Shown here piece after piece: positions 36,562 to 45,089 of a stretch of 64,000 nucleotides of DNA. The DNA comes from Pseudomonas sp. Leaf58 (GTDB lineage Bacteria > Pseudomonadota > Gammaproteobacteria > Pseudomonadales > Pseudomonadaceae): positions 62,001 through 126,000 of the forward strand of contig NZ_CP032678.1 in assembly GCF_003627215.1 (NCBI RefSeq). The letters run 5' to 3'. The notes beneath the pieces are model-generated. The model was not told the origin of the DNA, did not search any database, and saw only the letters and a program-made list of their open reading frames with translations. A program made the position numbers and the translations under genes. Each line of letters starts with the position of its first letter. Position 1 is the stretch's first letter.

Positions 36562-36595
36562 AGTAGGCTCCAAACTTCATCCATAGCCCGAAGGT

Positions 36596-37972
36596 TCAGT
36601 CTTCGGACTGGTCTTTCGAATCAGCTTTTGCTGGCTTCTTGGTTGCTGTCTTGCCTGCTGGCTTGACCCCAGTTTTGGCGGTCGCTTTCCCAGCGGCCTT
36701 TCCTGGCGCTTTCGCTGCCACCTGACCCTTGGTTTTCTGGGCACGAGCCACATCCAGGCTTTTCACATTGTCCTTGGATGCTTGTTCAGGGGTTGGCCCT
36801 GCGCCAGCAAGCAACTTCGATTTATAGGCCCTCGCCGGTTTAGCCTGAGCCTCCTTGGTCGTCTCCACGGACGGTGCTGTACTTGCATCAGCGCCAACTG
36901 GGGTCTCCTCCGGGAATTCGGTGGCTGCAGGCTTGCGACTACGAGCCTTACCAGCAGCGCCTGATTTCAAGGGAACCACGGAGGAGGGTTTTCTGGATTT
37001 TGCAGGCGCAGCAGGCTTATCAGCCAAAGGTGTTGGTTCCACCTGATCGGCGACCACTGCTGGCTGATCAGTCGGCAACCTGGCATCCAGGAAGGCCTGA
37101 ACTTCTTCAATCGTCAGTCCAAACACCCGGACTTGCTCCGCTGGGTTCAGCGCGCCAAAAGCGTCCTGCAGGTTTGCAGCCTGTTGTTCCGGCACCAGGT
37201 CACTGGAGAGCAGTGCCTCAATGGCTGGTGCCGACAACCGGCCTTTCATGAACCGCGCACTGAGGTTGAAGCCATTTCGAGCCACTTCGGTTTCCAGGAC
37301 TGTCTGAAGGGCTTCGAGGAATGCTGCCTCACAATCAAACTTAACCGAGGGCTCCGGTTGAACAACCTCAGACACGTCAACCACGGGCTCCTGTGCAACC
37401 AACTCAGGTGTGACCGGGATAACTTCAGCGATGGCCACCTCATCAACAACCTCAATCACCCCAGGCTCAGATGCGGACACCATCGATTCCGAGGTATCAG
37501 AATCCAGCTGTGCCCCAGCATCTGCAGCACCAGCCGCTTCAACATCTCCTTCACTGACACTCAGGTCAGGCACTTCCGGATCGTTCACCTGCGCTGAGGT
37601 GAGTGGTGGTGATTCAGTCTCAGCCACCTCTGTATGAGCAAGGGTCACAGAAGCCACCAGGGTCTCCTCTGCTGGGCTCGGGTGTGCTTGCTCCTGGGTA
37701 TCTGCAACGAGGCTCGCTCCCGCTCGCTCTGCTTCAGGCGCCACCACAGGAGTCTCAGGCACCATGGGCATTAAGGCCTCTACCGGTCGCAGCGGGGTGG
37801 CAATTACGTCAGCGATCGCACTGGTAGGTGCATCGGGTTCCACGGGAGGGGATTTCTCCAGCGAGATGGCGGTTTCAGCGGGCTGGCCTGCCATGTGCGC
37901 AGGCAGAATCAGGGCGGGCGCTTCCGCTGGGCGGGTCACCGAGTCGGGCAGGATGAGTTCGTTGCTTGGCAC
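36596..37972 (-). CDS. Low-complexity acidic protein with histone H1-like basic tail
   Basis: A 458-aa protein. Residues 1-215 are Pro/Ala/Glu/Val-rich and acidic. A compact, probably helical domain spans about 215-300 (AFLEALQTVLETEVARNGF, then a helix ending EVQAFLDARLP). The last 70 residues are Lys/Ala/Gly/Pro-rich, like histone H1 or AlgP tails (KAAGKATAKTGVKPAGK). It begins 37 bp inside the end of pilQ and is followed by pilR, so it is translated with the pilus ATPase. Such a protein is not part of the known R64 set. It might bind DNA or be a cytoplasmic pilus factor; I cannot decide. Confidence 0.65.
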   Translation of the reverse strand: MPSNELILPDSVTRPAEAPALILPAHMAGQPAETAISLEKSPPVEPDAPTSAIADVIATPLRPVEALMPMVPETPVVAPEAERAGASLVADTQEQAHPSPAEETLVASVTLAHTEVAETESPPLTSAQVNDPEVPDLSVSEGDVEAAGAADAGAQLDSDTSESMVSASEPGVIEVVDEVAIAEVIPVTPELVAQEPVVDVSEVVQPEPSVKFDCEAAFLEALQTVLETEVARNGFNLSARFMKGRLSAPAIEALLSSDLVPEQQAANLQDAFGALNPAEQVRVFGLTIEEVQAFLDARLPTDQPAVVADQVEPTPLADKPAAPAKSRKPSSVVPLKSGAAGKARSRKPAATEFPEETPVGADASTAPSVETTKEAQAKPARAYKSKLLAGAGPTPEQASKDNVKSLDVARAQKTKGQVAAKAPGKAAGKATAKTGVKPAGKTATKKPAKADSKDQSED

Positions 37973-39792
37973 GTAAATGCCACTCTCGCTTTCGACGACT
38001 CAGTCACCGACGAAGCATCGGTCAGTGTTTTTTCAATCCCGCTGATATGGACAAAATGGCGCACCGAAGCCTGCATTTCTTGCAAGGCAGAGATGCGATC
38101 AAGCTTGGTCTCGACATCACGCACATCCACCAAGCCCTGGATCAGCTTGTCAATGCCATGATGCAAGGCCACTTTTCCGCCTGTGTAGGCGTGGTACATG
38201 GCTGCGTCGATATCCTGGCGATCTCGGAAGGCCTTAAGCATGAATGCATCGGGCAGAATGACTTCCGACGCAACGGTACGGCCAACAACCCCTTTTTTGC
38301 ACTTTGGGCAACCGTCGTAATTGCGGAAGCGGATGTTCTGCACCTGGTTGTTACCCAGGTGGCGATACAGCCGCACCACCAACTCTTCCTCCGCCTCAGA
38401 TATGACCGTCTCTTTAAATGCGTCGATGGTGGTCGAGCAATGAGGGCAGACGACTGGCAACAATGCCTGATACATCAATGCCGTGACAAAGTTTTGGCTG
38501 CCTAACACATCGTCGGGAATGCCCTGGGAGCGCAAGCGTGCAATGATATCGATGCCACTGCCCGCGTGTGTGGTGGTATAGACTTGGTGACCCGATTGTA
38601 CCGCGTGGATCAGCAGTTCTGCCGATGCATGGTCGCGAACCTCACCAACCATGATGATGTCCGGGTCGCTTCGCATGGTGGCACGTACAGCTGCAGCAAA
38701 CGGGTTTTCTTTACTATCGCCGGATTTGGCCGCTGAGCGTGAACGCACAACCGGCACCTGTGTCGCACCGTTCAAAAGGTATTCAGGCGGATCCTCAACT
38801 GTGATGACTTTAATGCGACCATCGTGAGCAGCAATTTTCTCAGCAAGCATCGCATTGAGGGACGTCGACTTACCAGAACCGGTGGTGCCTGCCATGATAA
38901 TCGCGCCAGTGGGTTTGGCCACTGCACGTCGCGTCTTGGTAAGTTGCTCTTTGTTGTACCCGAGTTTATCCAGGTGAATGTTTTCACCCGTCTGTCCCAT
39001 CTTGAGCAAACGCATGATCATGTCGAAGCCCGAGGGATAGGCTGGCAATGTGGCAAGACGCACGCGAATCCGTACACCATCGCCTAAGTCTCGATCGATG
39101 ATAGCATCCTGGGGGCGAGAGGAATCGAACGCGGTGTCCTTCTCGTCAGCAATTACCATGTAAATTACGCCGGCCATGACGTTTGCATTGCGCACGGCCC
39201 ATTGCTCAGGGTCGCCAAGGTCGCCATTGACCCGCATACGAATCTGGGCCTGATCGCGGCGAACCTCCATATGGATATCGCTCGCCCCTATTTTTACGGC
39301 GCGCAGCAACAGCTCATCGAAGCTTTTCTGTATTTCTGTCGCTGCTTTTTGCTGCTCTTCCAGGGAACGGCGCTGCTCAGTCAGCTCATAGATAATCTGC
39401 AGAATTTCTGGACGTGCAATGTGCTTGCTACGAGCCCGCACATAACCAAGGCGCTTGAGTCGATCAACGATCGCCATATACTCGTCGTCAACGCCTGCCC
39501 GCTTGATCACATCCAGCGTACAAATGACCTCGACCTGCTTGCTTTCCTGACTGACCAGCAGCACAGCATAATTTTTTTGCAGTTCGGGGCTTAGCGAAAC
39601 GGGGCCGCCACTGATGGAAAGAACCGCAGAGTAGGGTGGAATGTCTTCTTTCTTGGATATGACCTTGTAGGGAGGCTCTCCACCGCGATTCTGAATTTCG
39701 GTGGGGCCACGCTCAGAGGCCTTCTGAGGTGCTGCAGTGACTTGTGCAGCCGGAGCAATGCTCTTAGGCTTATTCCTGCGAAAAAAATTCAT
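37936..39792 (-). CDS. pilQ: PilQ-like pilus assembly ATPase (GspE family)
   Basis: A 618-aa ATPase. An N-terminal domain of about 150 residues is followed by the GspE core: ASDIHMEV (about 170), Walker A AGTTGSGKST (301-310), Asp-box TVEDPPEY, Walker B IIMVGEVRD (379-387), His-box TTTHAG. The zinc-binding element typical of extension ATPases has CPHC (449-452) and CPKC (495-498). It would power thin-pilus assembly on PilR. It starts a transcription unit after the pilP terminator, with a TATATTG motif 53 bp upstream. Confidence 0.93.
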   Translation of the reverse strand: MNFFRRNKPKSIAPAAQVTAAPQKASERGPTEIQNRGGEPPYKVISKKEDIPPYSAVLSISGGPVSLSPELQKNYAVLLVSQESKQVEVICTLDVIKRAGVDDEYMAIVDRLKRLGYVRARSKHIARPEILQIIYELTEQRRSLEEQQKAATEIQKSFDELLLRAVKIGASDIHMEVRRDQAQIRMRVNGDLGDPEQWAVRNANVMAGVIYMVIADEKDTAFDSSRPQDAIIDRDLGDGVRIRVRLATLPAYPSGFDMIMRLLKMGQTGENIHLDKLGYNKEQLTKTRRAVAKPTGAIIMAGTTGSGKSTSLNAMLAEKIAAHDGRIKVITVEDPPEYLLNGATQVPVVRSRSAAKSGDSKENPFAAAVRATMRSDPDIIMVGEVRDHASAELLIHAVQSGHQVYTTTHAGSGIDIIARLRSQGIPDDVLGSQNFVTALMYQALLPVVCPHCSTTIDAFKETVISEAEEELVVRLYRHLGNNQVQNIRFRNYDGCPKCKKGVVGRTVASEVILPDAFMLKAFRDRQDIDAAMYHAYTGGKVALHHGIDKLIQGLVDVRDVETKLDRISALQEMQASVRHFVHISGIEKTLTDASSVTESSKARVAFTCQATNSSCPTR

Positions 39793-39844
39793 CGCCAGCT
39801 CTCTTATTATTTTTCTACTGGCCAGGTATGTTCCCGGTTTTTGT

Positions 39845-39855
39845 CAATATACAGC
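39845..39855 (-). promoter_or_regulatory. GCTGTATATTG motif upstream of pilQ
   Basis: On the minus strand GCTGTATATTGACAAAAACC lies 53 bp before the pilQ ATG, immediately after the pilP terminator. Same core (TATATTGA) as the dotD and dotF sites. Confidence 0.5.
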
Positions 39856-39892
39856 AAAAGAGTTTCGATCTAAAGCACTAAAACCGCAAAAA

Positions 39893-39926
39893 TGAAAAAG
39901 GCCAGCCGAATGTGCTCGGGCTGGCC
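39893..39926 (-). terminator. Terminator of the pilL-N-O-P unit
   Basis: GGCCAGCC (39900-39907) pairs with GGCTGGCC (39919-39926); on the minus strand the stem is followed by TTTTTCATTTTTGC. It lies 28 bp after the pilP stop. Confidence 0.88.
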
Positions 39927-39954
39927 TCTGGAGATCCGCACTCGGATTAACTGC

Positions 39955-40788
39955 TTATTGGGGGTAACTCACAGACGTGGGCGGGAAACCTGGGCTCATA
40001 CCGTTAATGCCGTTGTATTGCACGGGACTTTTACCAGCATTCTTATCCACCTCGGTGAACGAACGGGCTTCCGCCTGTTTTTCGGTGGTCAACAAGACGG
40101 TACGCGACTTGCCCTTGTAGGAGAACACCGCGCCATTGTCGAGAACGCGATCCATCCTCACGCCATCCGTCACAATTTGACCCCGCTTAACCTTGACGAT
40201 GCTGTTGTTGTAGTAGACCGTCACCACCTCTTCGCCGCTAAAGCCGTAGATCTGGGTGACATAAACCATTTCCAAGGGCGATTTAGGCTTCTGGGCCGCA
40301 GGTGCGGCGTTCTGCGTCGCCTGCTCGGCAGCCGCCTGGATTTCGCTTGGCAGCTTTTCGCCATTGAGCTTGCGGATTTCGCTCTGCGTGCGGGCTTTTT
40401 CCTGGTTGATTTTCAAAATTTCAAGCTCGGCCTGGGCTTGCTCGCGTTGGCGGTTGAGCTCATCGAGTTTTTTCGAGTTTTTTTCCGAGGTTTGCAGCTC
40501 CTGCTGTTGCTCGGGAGTCGTCTTGCTGTAGAGCGTGGCTGGCGCCAGCTCTTCAGCCTTCAATGATTCCAGTGCAGCACCGCCGCTGACGACCACAGGG
40601 GCAGGTTTGGCCAGGGTCGGTACCGCCGCAGGATTGTCTGTGCTGACGGCCTGCACTTGAGGCGGAGGCGGTGGTGGTGGAGGCGGCAGGGAAGTGTCTG
40701 CACCGGAAACATCAGCGAAGCAATGGGCTGACGCGAGGGCGAAGATGGCGCCCGCAATCAGATTCTTCTTAAAGATAGTGTTCATCAT
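39955..40788 (-). CDS. pilP: PilP-like thin-pilus biogenesis protein
   Basis: A 277-aa exported protein: signal peptide ending near CFADV, a run of nine prolines (about 35-43), a Gln/Glu/Lys coiled coil (about 90-145) and a C-terminal domain (about 175-245) with MVYVTQIYGFSGEEVVTVYY and ...KVKRGQIVTDGVRMDRV. This plan, and its place after pilO, match PilP of the R64 type IVb pilus. It would join the inner-membrane complex to the secretin. The start is 5 bp after the pilO stop. Confidence 0.82.
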   Translation of the reverse strand: MMNTIFKKNLIAGAIFALASAHCFADVSGADTSLPPPPPPPPPQVQAVSTDNPAAVPTLAKPAPVVVSGGAALESLKAEELAPATLYSKTTPEQQQELQTSEKNSKKLDELNRQREQAQAELEILKINQEKARTQSEIRKLNGEKLPSEIQAAAEQATQNAAPAAQKPKSPLEMVYVTQIYGFSGEEVVTVYYNNSIVKVKRGQIVTDGVRMDRVLDNGAVFSYKGKSRTVLLTTEKQAEARSFTEVDKNAGKSPVQYNGINGMSPGFPPTSVSYPQ

Positions 40789-40792
40789 TTCC

Positions 40793-42178
40793 TCATTCTT
40801 CGTACAAAGTGCCGGTGAGTTTCCATTTCACAGATGTTTGCGAACGGTTCAGTTCGATGGACTGAGGCAGGAAGTTTTCAGCTCGCTGCATCACACCCAT
40901 CAGGACAGTAAATCGATCCAGGCTGTCGCCAGTAATCTCGAATTGGCGGGTCTTCATCACCAACTGGGCCATGTTCGTCATGGCGGGGTTTTTCAACCCC
41001 TCAATCGGTTGCTTGCGGTCTTTCTGCTGAGTAACCGTCGAGACAAAATCCAGCTTGTTGTTGAACAAATCAGTCGCAAAAGCCTGGTGGCCAATACCCT
41101 TGCTCCTGAGATAGCCAAGAATATCATCAACCCCACGCGACCCGAGCGAAATCTTGTGCCCGGTACGTGACTTACCCATTTCCGGAGTGAATGACATTGA
41201 CACTTCGCTGCCGAAGGCTTCGCGCAGCAGCTGGGGTGTCCCATAGGACTGGCGCACCCAAAGCGCGGACATCTGGTTGCTGCTTTCGGCGTCGAAACGT
41301 ACAGTTGCCAGCTGCCAGCCGTTGATGAAACGCGGCAGCTCCTTGTTCAGGAAATAAAACTGCTTGAGCGCTGGCAGGGTGTTCAGGTGGTTGAAGCTAT
41401 CGCGCAACCAGGTGATTTCCTCTTGGCGTGCACGGCGCAACAACTCTTCATCTGTCGGGCCTTTCGCAATAACCTTCTCCACCGTCACTTGTGACTCGAT
41501 TTTTCCCAGGTCAGCTTGATCCTGGGCAATCAAGGCATCGAGTTCACGCTGCTTCTGGATTTCCTGATACTTCCAAAAACCCCCCATCAAGGCCACAACC
41601 GCAACCAGCGCCGCCCCCAGGTACACAGCACTCGGAATGCCAATCAGGTTCCGGATCTTGGCACTCTCACCTGGGCTTTCTTCCGCCAAAGCGTCCAAAG
41701 GGCTCTGGTTAGTGAGGTTGGACAGGCCAAAGGTGTCAACATCGAGCTCCATGGCCACTGACGATTGCATCAGTAACTTCATGTATTCCAGGGATATCTC
41801 CTGGGATAACTCCTGAAACAGCGACTTGATTTCCGTGCTGGAGGCGATGGTATCAAAGCCCGGCAAGACCCGACCGTCCTGGGCTACGCACAGCCAGTAG
41901 CTGTCATCGCCGAGTTTCTCGATCGAGATAAACGACTGATGATGGGTGGCCAGGTGCCCCGCCGCCGAGTAGAAGACCCCCTTGAGCTTCTGGTGGGACA
42001 GGCCCACCTGATTCACCGTGCTGACGTCTTCAATTTCAATGGTGCGAAGCACGCCGAAGCGCACCCCGGCACTCTTAGCCTTTACCTTCGCGGCCAGGTT
42101 CACGTCCTTACCGGTCAGTGGAACCCACTCAAGACCGGTAATGAAACGCTTACCCCCTACATCAAAGATGCGCTCCAT
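40793..42178 (-). CDS. pilO: PilO-like type IVb pilus protein
   Basis: A 461-aa bitopic membrane protein. The cytoplasmic N-terminal domain of about 180 residues resembles an actin-like/PilM fold region of type IVb pilus proteins. One membrane segment lies at about 182-202 (AVYLGAALVAVVALMGGFW). A coiled coil (about 205-250) leads to a periplasmic domain. Size and topology agree with R64 PilO. It lies between pilN and pilP with 5-10 bp gaps. ATG 42178 is the only reasonable start. Confidence 0.82.
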   Translation of the reverse strand: MERIFDVGGKRFITGLEWVPLTGKDVNLAAKVKAKSAGVRFGVLRTIEIEDVSTVNQVGLSHQKLKGVFYSAAGHLATHHQSFISIEKLGDDSYWLCVAQDGRVLPGFDTIASSTEIKSLFQELSQEISLEYMKLLMQSSVAMELDVDTFGLSNLTNQSPLDALAEESPGESAKIRNLIGIPSAVYLGAALVAVVALMGGFWKYQEIQKQRELDALIAQDQADLGKIESQVTVEKVIAKGPTDEELLRRARQEEITWLRDSFNHLNTLPALKQFYFLNKELPRFINGWQLATVRFDAESSNQMSALWVRQSYGTPQLLREAFGSEVSMSFTPEMGKSRTGHKISLGSRGVDDILGYLRSKGIGHQAFATDLFNNKLDFVSTVTQQKDRKQPIEGLKNPAMTNMAQLVMKTRQFEITGDSLDRFTVLMGVMQRAENFLPQSIELNRSQTSVKWKLTGTLYEE

Positions 42179-42187
42179 GGGTGCCCC

Positions 42188-43828
42188 TTATTTTTGCAAG
42201 ATGTAGGGGGTGAGTACGATCATAGTCATAACCTTTTTCTTGCCCCCTGCCTGGGAGCCACCGAGCATCCAGGTTCTGCGCCCAAACATCGATTCGATGG
42301 TGGACTTGTTGGACGTTTGCTCCAACCCGGCAATCATCAGCGGTTGACCGCTTCTTACGGTGACCAGCTGGTTGTACTTGTTGGTGGAGCGGTTTGGCGT
42401 TTGAATCTGAGCCCCGCCGTCCAAGCCGTAGGCGTCGATCGAGTTCAGGCGCGAAGAATCCATCGCCAGTTTCATCTGCACCCGCCCCTCGGAGTTGATC
42501 CGGGGGATGATTGTCATCGAGAAGCCCTGGCTGGTTTTACCGGGTTTAAGCGTAGCCAGGTTCGAGTCAGAGGCAGTGTCCGAGCTCGCGCCAGCTGTCT
42601 CGATCTGCACCTCGGCGAGGTAGCCAATTTCATCCAACTGCTGGAAGGGGGTGGGCTCACCGTTTTGGGCATAAATCGTCGAGCTGGTGACCTGGGTCAC
42701 GTTCTTGTTGGTGCGCAGCAGCTTCATCGCGGCTTTGGAGTCGCCCGAGAATTTGTTGTCCGAAGCGCTGTCATGACCACCACGGGAGAAGGTCAGGGTG
42801 TCATCGGAAATGCCCAGTTTCAGATCGCCCCAGTCGTACAGCGCGGACAGCTGCGGGTCAAACTCGCCATTTTCGTCCGACGAAATCTCGTAGATCTCGG
42901 TCTTGATCGCGACCTGTTTGCTGGCGATGGCGTTTTGAGTCTTGATGTAGTTATCGACGCGCCTCAATACCTGAGGAGTGTCAGTAACCGTCATGTTGCC
43001 AGTCGACTCGGCAATGGCGATCGAACCACCCGAGCTGAGCATGGACTGCACGCCACTTTGCACCGCCTTGAACGCAGAGTCGGTCTTGATGGTCGACTTG
43101 ACCGTGTGTACCGAGTCCGACGTCGAGGAGCTTTCAGAGCTGGAGCCGTTAGTCGACAGGTCGGATTTGATTTCCGATTCGAACTCCACCCCGCCTGGCG
43201 CGACATCCAGGATGAAGGTTTTGGTTTCGTAGCGACGCAGCACGATCTCGCCGTTTTCATGCTTCCAGAACAGCCCGGCCTTGGTCGCCACCAAGTCCAG
43301 AAGCCCGGCTGCAGTACCTTTGTAGTTGAGGGTAAAGGTGATCTTGGATCCCGCCTCGGTGCCGGCATTCATGGCCTTGAAGATGCTTTCTTCGTTCATG
43401 GACGGCGGTGGCACACCCAGGCCTGAAGCGGCTGCATCCGCAGAGCGGTCTTCCTTCTTCGCCGCCACCACGCCATTCGTGTAGTCGATGGCGTCCTGGG
43501 TCATGATGATCTTCACGCCCAGGTCATTGCTGATCATGCTGATGATGTCTGACGCGGAGATCGGGTCGAGTTGCTTGACCGATACTATACGCTTGAGCAC
43601 TGCCGGCGCATTTTCTTCCTGGGAGACATGGAACGGGTCACCGCCCAGCCAGATGCCATCCGTTTCATCAACGGAGCTCGCTTTCATCTTGCGCGCATCA
43701 GTGACAGAAGACTTCAGGTCGCGCATGTCCTGACGGCCTTGGTCATAGGATTTATCCACAACCGTACAACCTGCTGACAACGTCGCGGCAGCCAGTGCTG
43801 ATAAGCTGAAAATCTTCTTGAGCATCAT
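42188..43828 (-). CDS. pilN: PilN-like outer-membrane secretin lipoprotein
   Basis: A 546-aa protein from ATG 43828 (GAGGG site). A lipoprotein signal ends in LSAGC, lipid on Cys21. N-domains (about 80-300) are followed by the secretin core (about 310-545), with TVTDTPQVLRRVDNYI before it and the conserved SQGFSMTIIPRI and LMIAGLEQT...VLTPYIL near the end. It would form the pilus pore in the outer membrane. It lies 15 bp after pilL, as in R64. Confidence 0.93.
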   Translation of the reverse strand: MMLKKIFSLSALAAATLSAGCTVVDKSYDQGRQDMRDLKSSVTDARKMKASSVDETDGIWLGGDPFHVSQEENAPAVLKRIVSVKQLDPISASDIISMISNDLGVKIIMTQDAIDYTNGVVAAKKEDRSADAAASGLGVPPPSMNEESIFKAMNAGTEAGSKITFTLNYKGTAAGLLDLVATKAGLFWKHENGEIVLRRYETKTFILDVAPGGVEFESEIKSDLSTNGSSSESSSTSDSVHTVKSTIKTDSAFKAVQSGVQSMLSSGGSIAIAESTGNMTVTDTPQVLRRVDNYIKTQNAIASKQVAIKTEIYEISSDENGEFDPQLSALYDWGDLKLGISDDTLTFSRGGHDSASDNKFSGDSKAAMKLLRTNKNVTQVTSSTIYAQNGEPTPFQQLDEIGYLAEVQIETAGASSDTASDSNLATLKPGKTSQGFSMTIIPRINSEGRVQMKLAMDSSRLNSIDAYGLDGGAQIQTPNRSTNKYNQLVTVRSGQPLMIAGLEQTSNKSTIESMFGRRTWMLGGSQAGGKKKVMTMIVLTPYILQK

Positions 43829-43843
43829 GGATACATCCCTCAA

Positions 43844-44695
43844 TTAATAGGCTTCGGTATCAGTCATCGGAGTGCCCGGCTGATGCTCTGGGCTGTATCC
43901 GGCTTCGGTGATGACCACTACGTTGTTGCCACGATAGAAACGGCCTGTCAGCGGCGTCTGGCGATCGGCTGTCGCACTTAACACACGGTCAAGCACGCCA
44001 CCTTTGCCTGCAAACGGGCCAACCAGGGTGGCGGTATGGTCGATGGGGTAGTTCATTTCGGTTTTCGACCAGTCGATCTGCCAGTTTGCCTTGGCAGCCC
44101 AGTCGTTGAGATTTTCGCGCAACGACTTGCCGGCCTTCAGCGTCCACACCTGGGAACCGGGCTGGGCGAGTTTTTGTGCCATGTCGGCAGTGCGAGATAC
44201 CGAAATGCGCTTGGCTTGCTCATTGACCGCAATGACCAGGCGGTTGTTTTTCGAAATCTGGTCAAGCGCATCGCGCCAGTTGGCTGCGTCACGCCAGGAA
44301 ACAGGGGTGTTTTCAGTGCCTGGTTCGAAAACAATCGACCACGACTTGCTGTTCGGCACTAGATTTTCAAGAGCGGCGAACAACGGCACATTCTTGCCGA
44401 ACGACATTTCCCCGGTGCGCTTGGTCGACTCCATCTCGAATTTGCCATGCACGGTTGAGGTGCCCACCACTTTCTGGGTGGCAGGCGCGGGTACCGGTAC
44501 GGCTGGCGCAGGGTTATACGGCACGGGCGCCTTGGTCAGATCGGTGAAAGAGGGCGCTGGAGCCGGAACGTCAGCGGGCTTTTGGTAGGTTACGCTGTCC
44601 CGCACGACGGGGGAGATGTAAAGCTCAGCGTGCACTGCGTTTGAGCATGCCGCACCGATGAGCGCAGCCGTCAGAAGTTTCAGCTTGCGGGGCAT
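43844..44695 (-). CDS. pilL: PilL-like protein with TcpQ domain
   Basis: A 283-aa exported protein with signal peptide ending VHAEL. A Pro/Ala/Val-rich linker (about 40-75) precedes a folded middle part. The C-terminal domain (about 185-270) has VWTLKAGKSLRENLNDWAA, NWQIDW and a strand ending NVVVITEAG, the pattern of the TcpQ C-terminal (PF10671-type) domain found in PilL and TcpQ. It helps secretin assembly. The signal peptide has a Cys (AACSNA) but no good lipobox. First gene of the pilL-N-O-P unit. Confidence 0.85.
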   Translation of the reverse strand: MPRKLKLLTAALIGAACSNAVHAELYISPVVRDSVTYQKPADVPAPAPSFTDLTKAPVPYNPAPAVPVPAPATQKVVGTSTVHGKFEMESTKRTGEMSFGKNVPLFAALENLVPNSKSWSIVFEPGTENTPVSWRDAANWRDALDQISKNNRLVIAVNEQAKRISVSRTADMAQKLAQPGSQVWTLKAGKSLRENLNDWAAKANWQIDWSKTEMNYPIDHTATLVGPFAGKGGVLDRVLSATADRQTPLTGRFYRGNNVVVITEAGYSPEHQPGTPMTDTEAY

Positions 44696-44763
44696 TGTGA
44701 ATGTCCTCTTATCTTTAATTGCTGTAGTTTATTATCAATATTGAAAATTGCATAGCTGTTTAT

Positions 44764-44790
44764 GCCATATATTGGTCAGAAAACCAATAT
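44764..44790 (-). promoter_or_regulatory. Palindromic ATATTGGT operator candidate before pilL
   Basis: ATATTGGT (44769-44776) and ACCAATAT (44783-44790) form a perfect 8-bp inverted repeat with a 6-bp gap. The left arm is part of GCCATATATTGG. This is the only site with two complete arms and suggests that the recurring motif is the half-site of a dimeric regulator. Confidence 0.55.
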
Positions 44791-44792
44791 CC

Positions 44793-45044
44793 TCATAAAG
44801 CCATTGGTCGCCGCCAGGGCGAGCGAATCTGCCGCCGTTTGCCGACGATCCATCGACGGAAAATGCGCATCATCATTGAGATGGTGATGCCACGACGAGC
44901 CAGCATCCAAAGGAACAGGATTGCAACGAGAAGGATGTACGCCGTCCACACCCGTGGGTGAATCATCCACAGGAGAATAGGGTAAACCGCTTGCGCGTCG
45001 ATGGGGCCCAGCTTGGGTCTTCGGGTGATGTAATGGGCAGGCAT
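44793..45044 (-). CDS. icmT: IcmT/TraK type IVB secretion protein
   Basis: An 83-aa protein. Its layout, RRPKLGPIDAQAVYPILLW, then HPRVWTAYILLVAILFLWML and ARRGITISMMMRIFRRWIVG, matches the short IcmT/TraK family: IDARA-like motif, one or two membrane segments and a basic amphipathic tail. It would be an inner-membrane component. It lies 45 bp after dotB, matching R64 traJ-traK order. Confidence 0.88.
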   Translation of the reverse strand: MPAHYITRRPKLGPIDAQAVYPILLWMIHPRVWTAYILLVAILFLWMLARRGITISMMMRIFRRWIVGKRRQIRSPWRRPMAL

Positions 45045-45089
45045 GGCGTAATCCTAAAATACAGCGGGCCCTTAGTGACCCGCACTCGG

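Noticed and set aside
41939..43426. Long plus-strand open frame (495 codons)
   Set aside because: Antisense to pilO and pilN, which have clear domains; composition is that of a shadow frame.
45049..45089. Terminator between dotB and icmT
   Set aside because: Only a 5-bp stem (GCGGG/CCCGC) with a weak T-run; read-through to icmT is expected.
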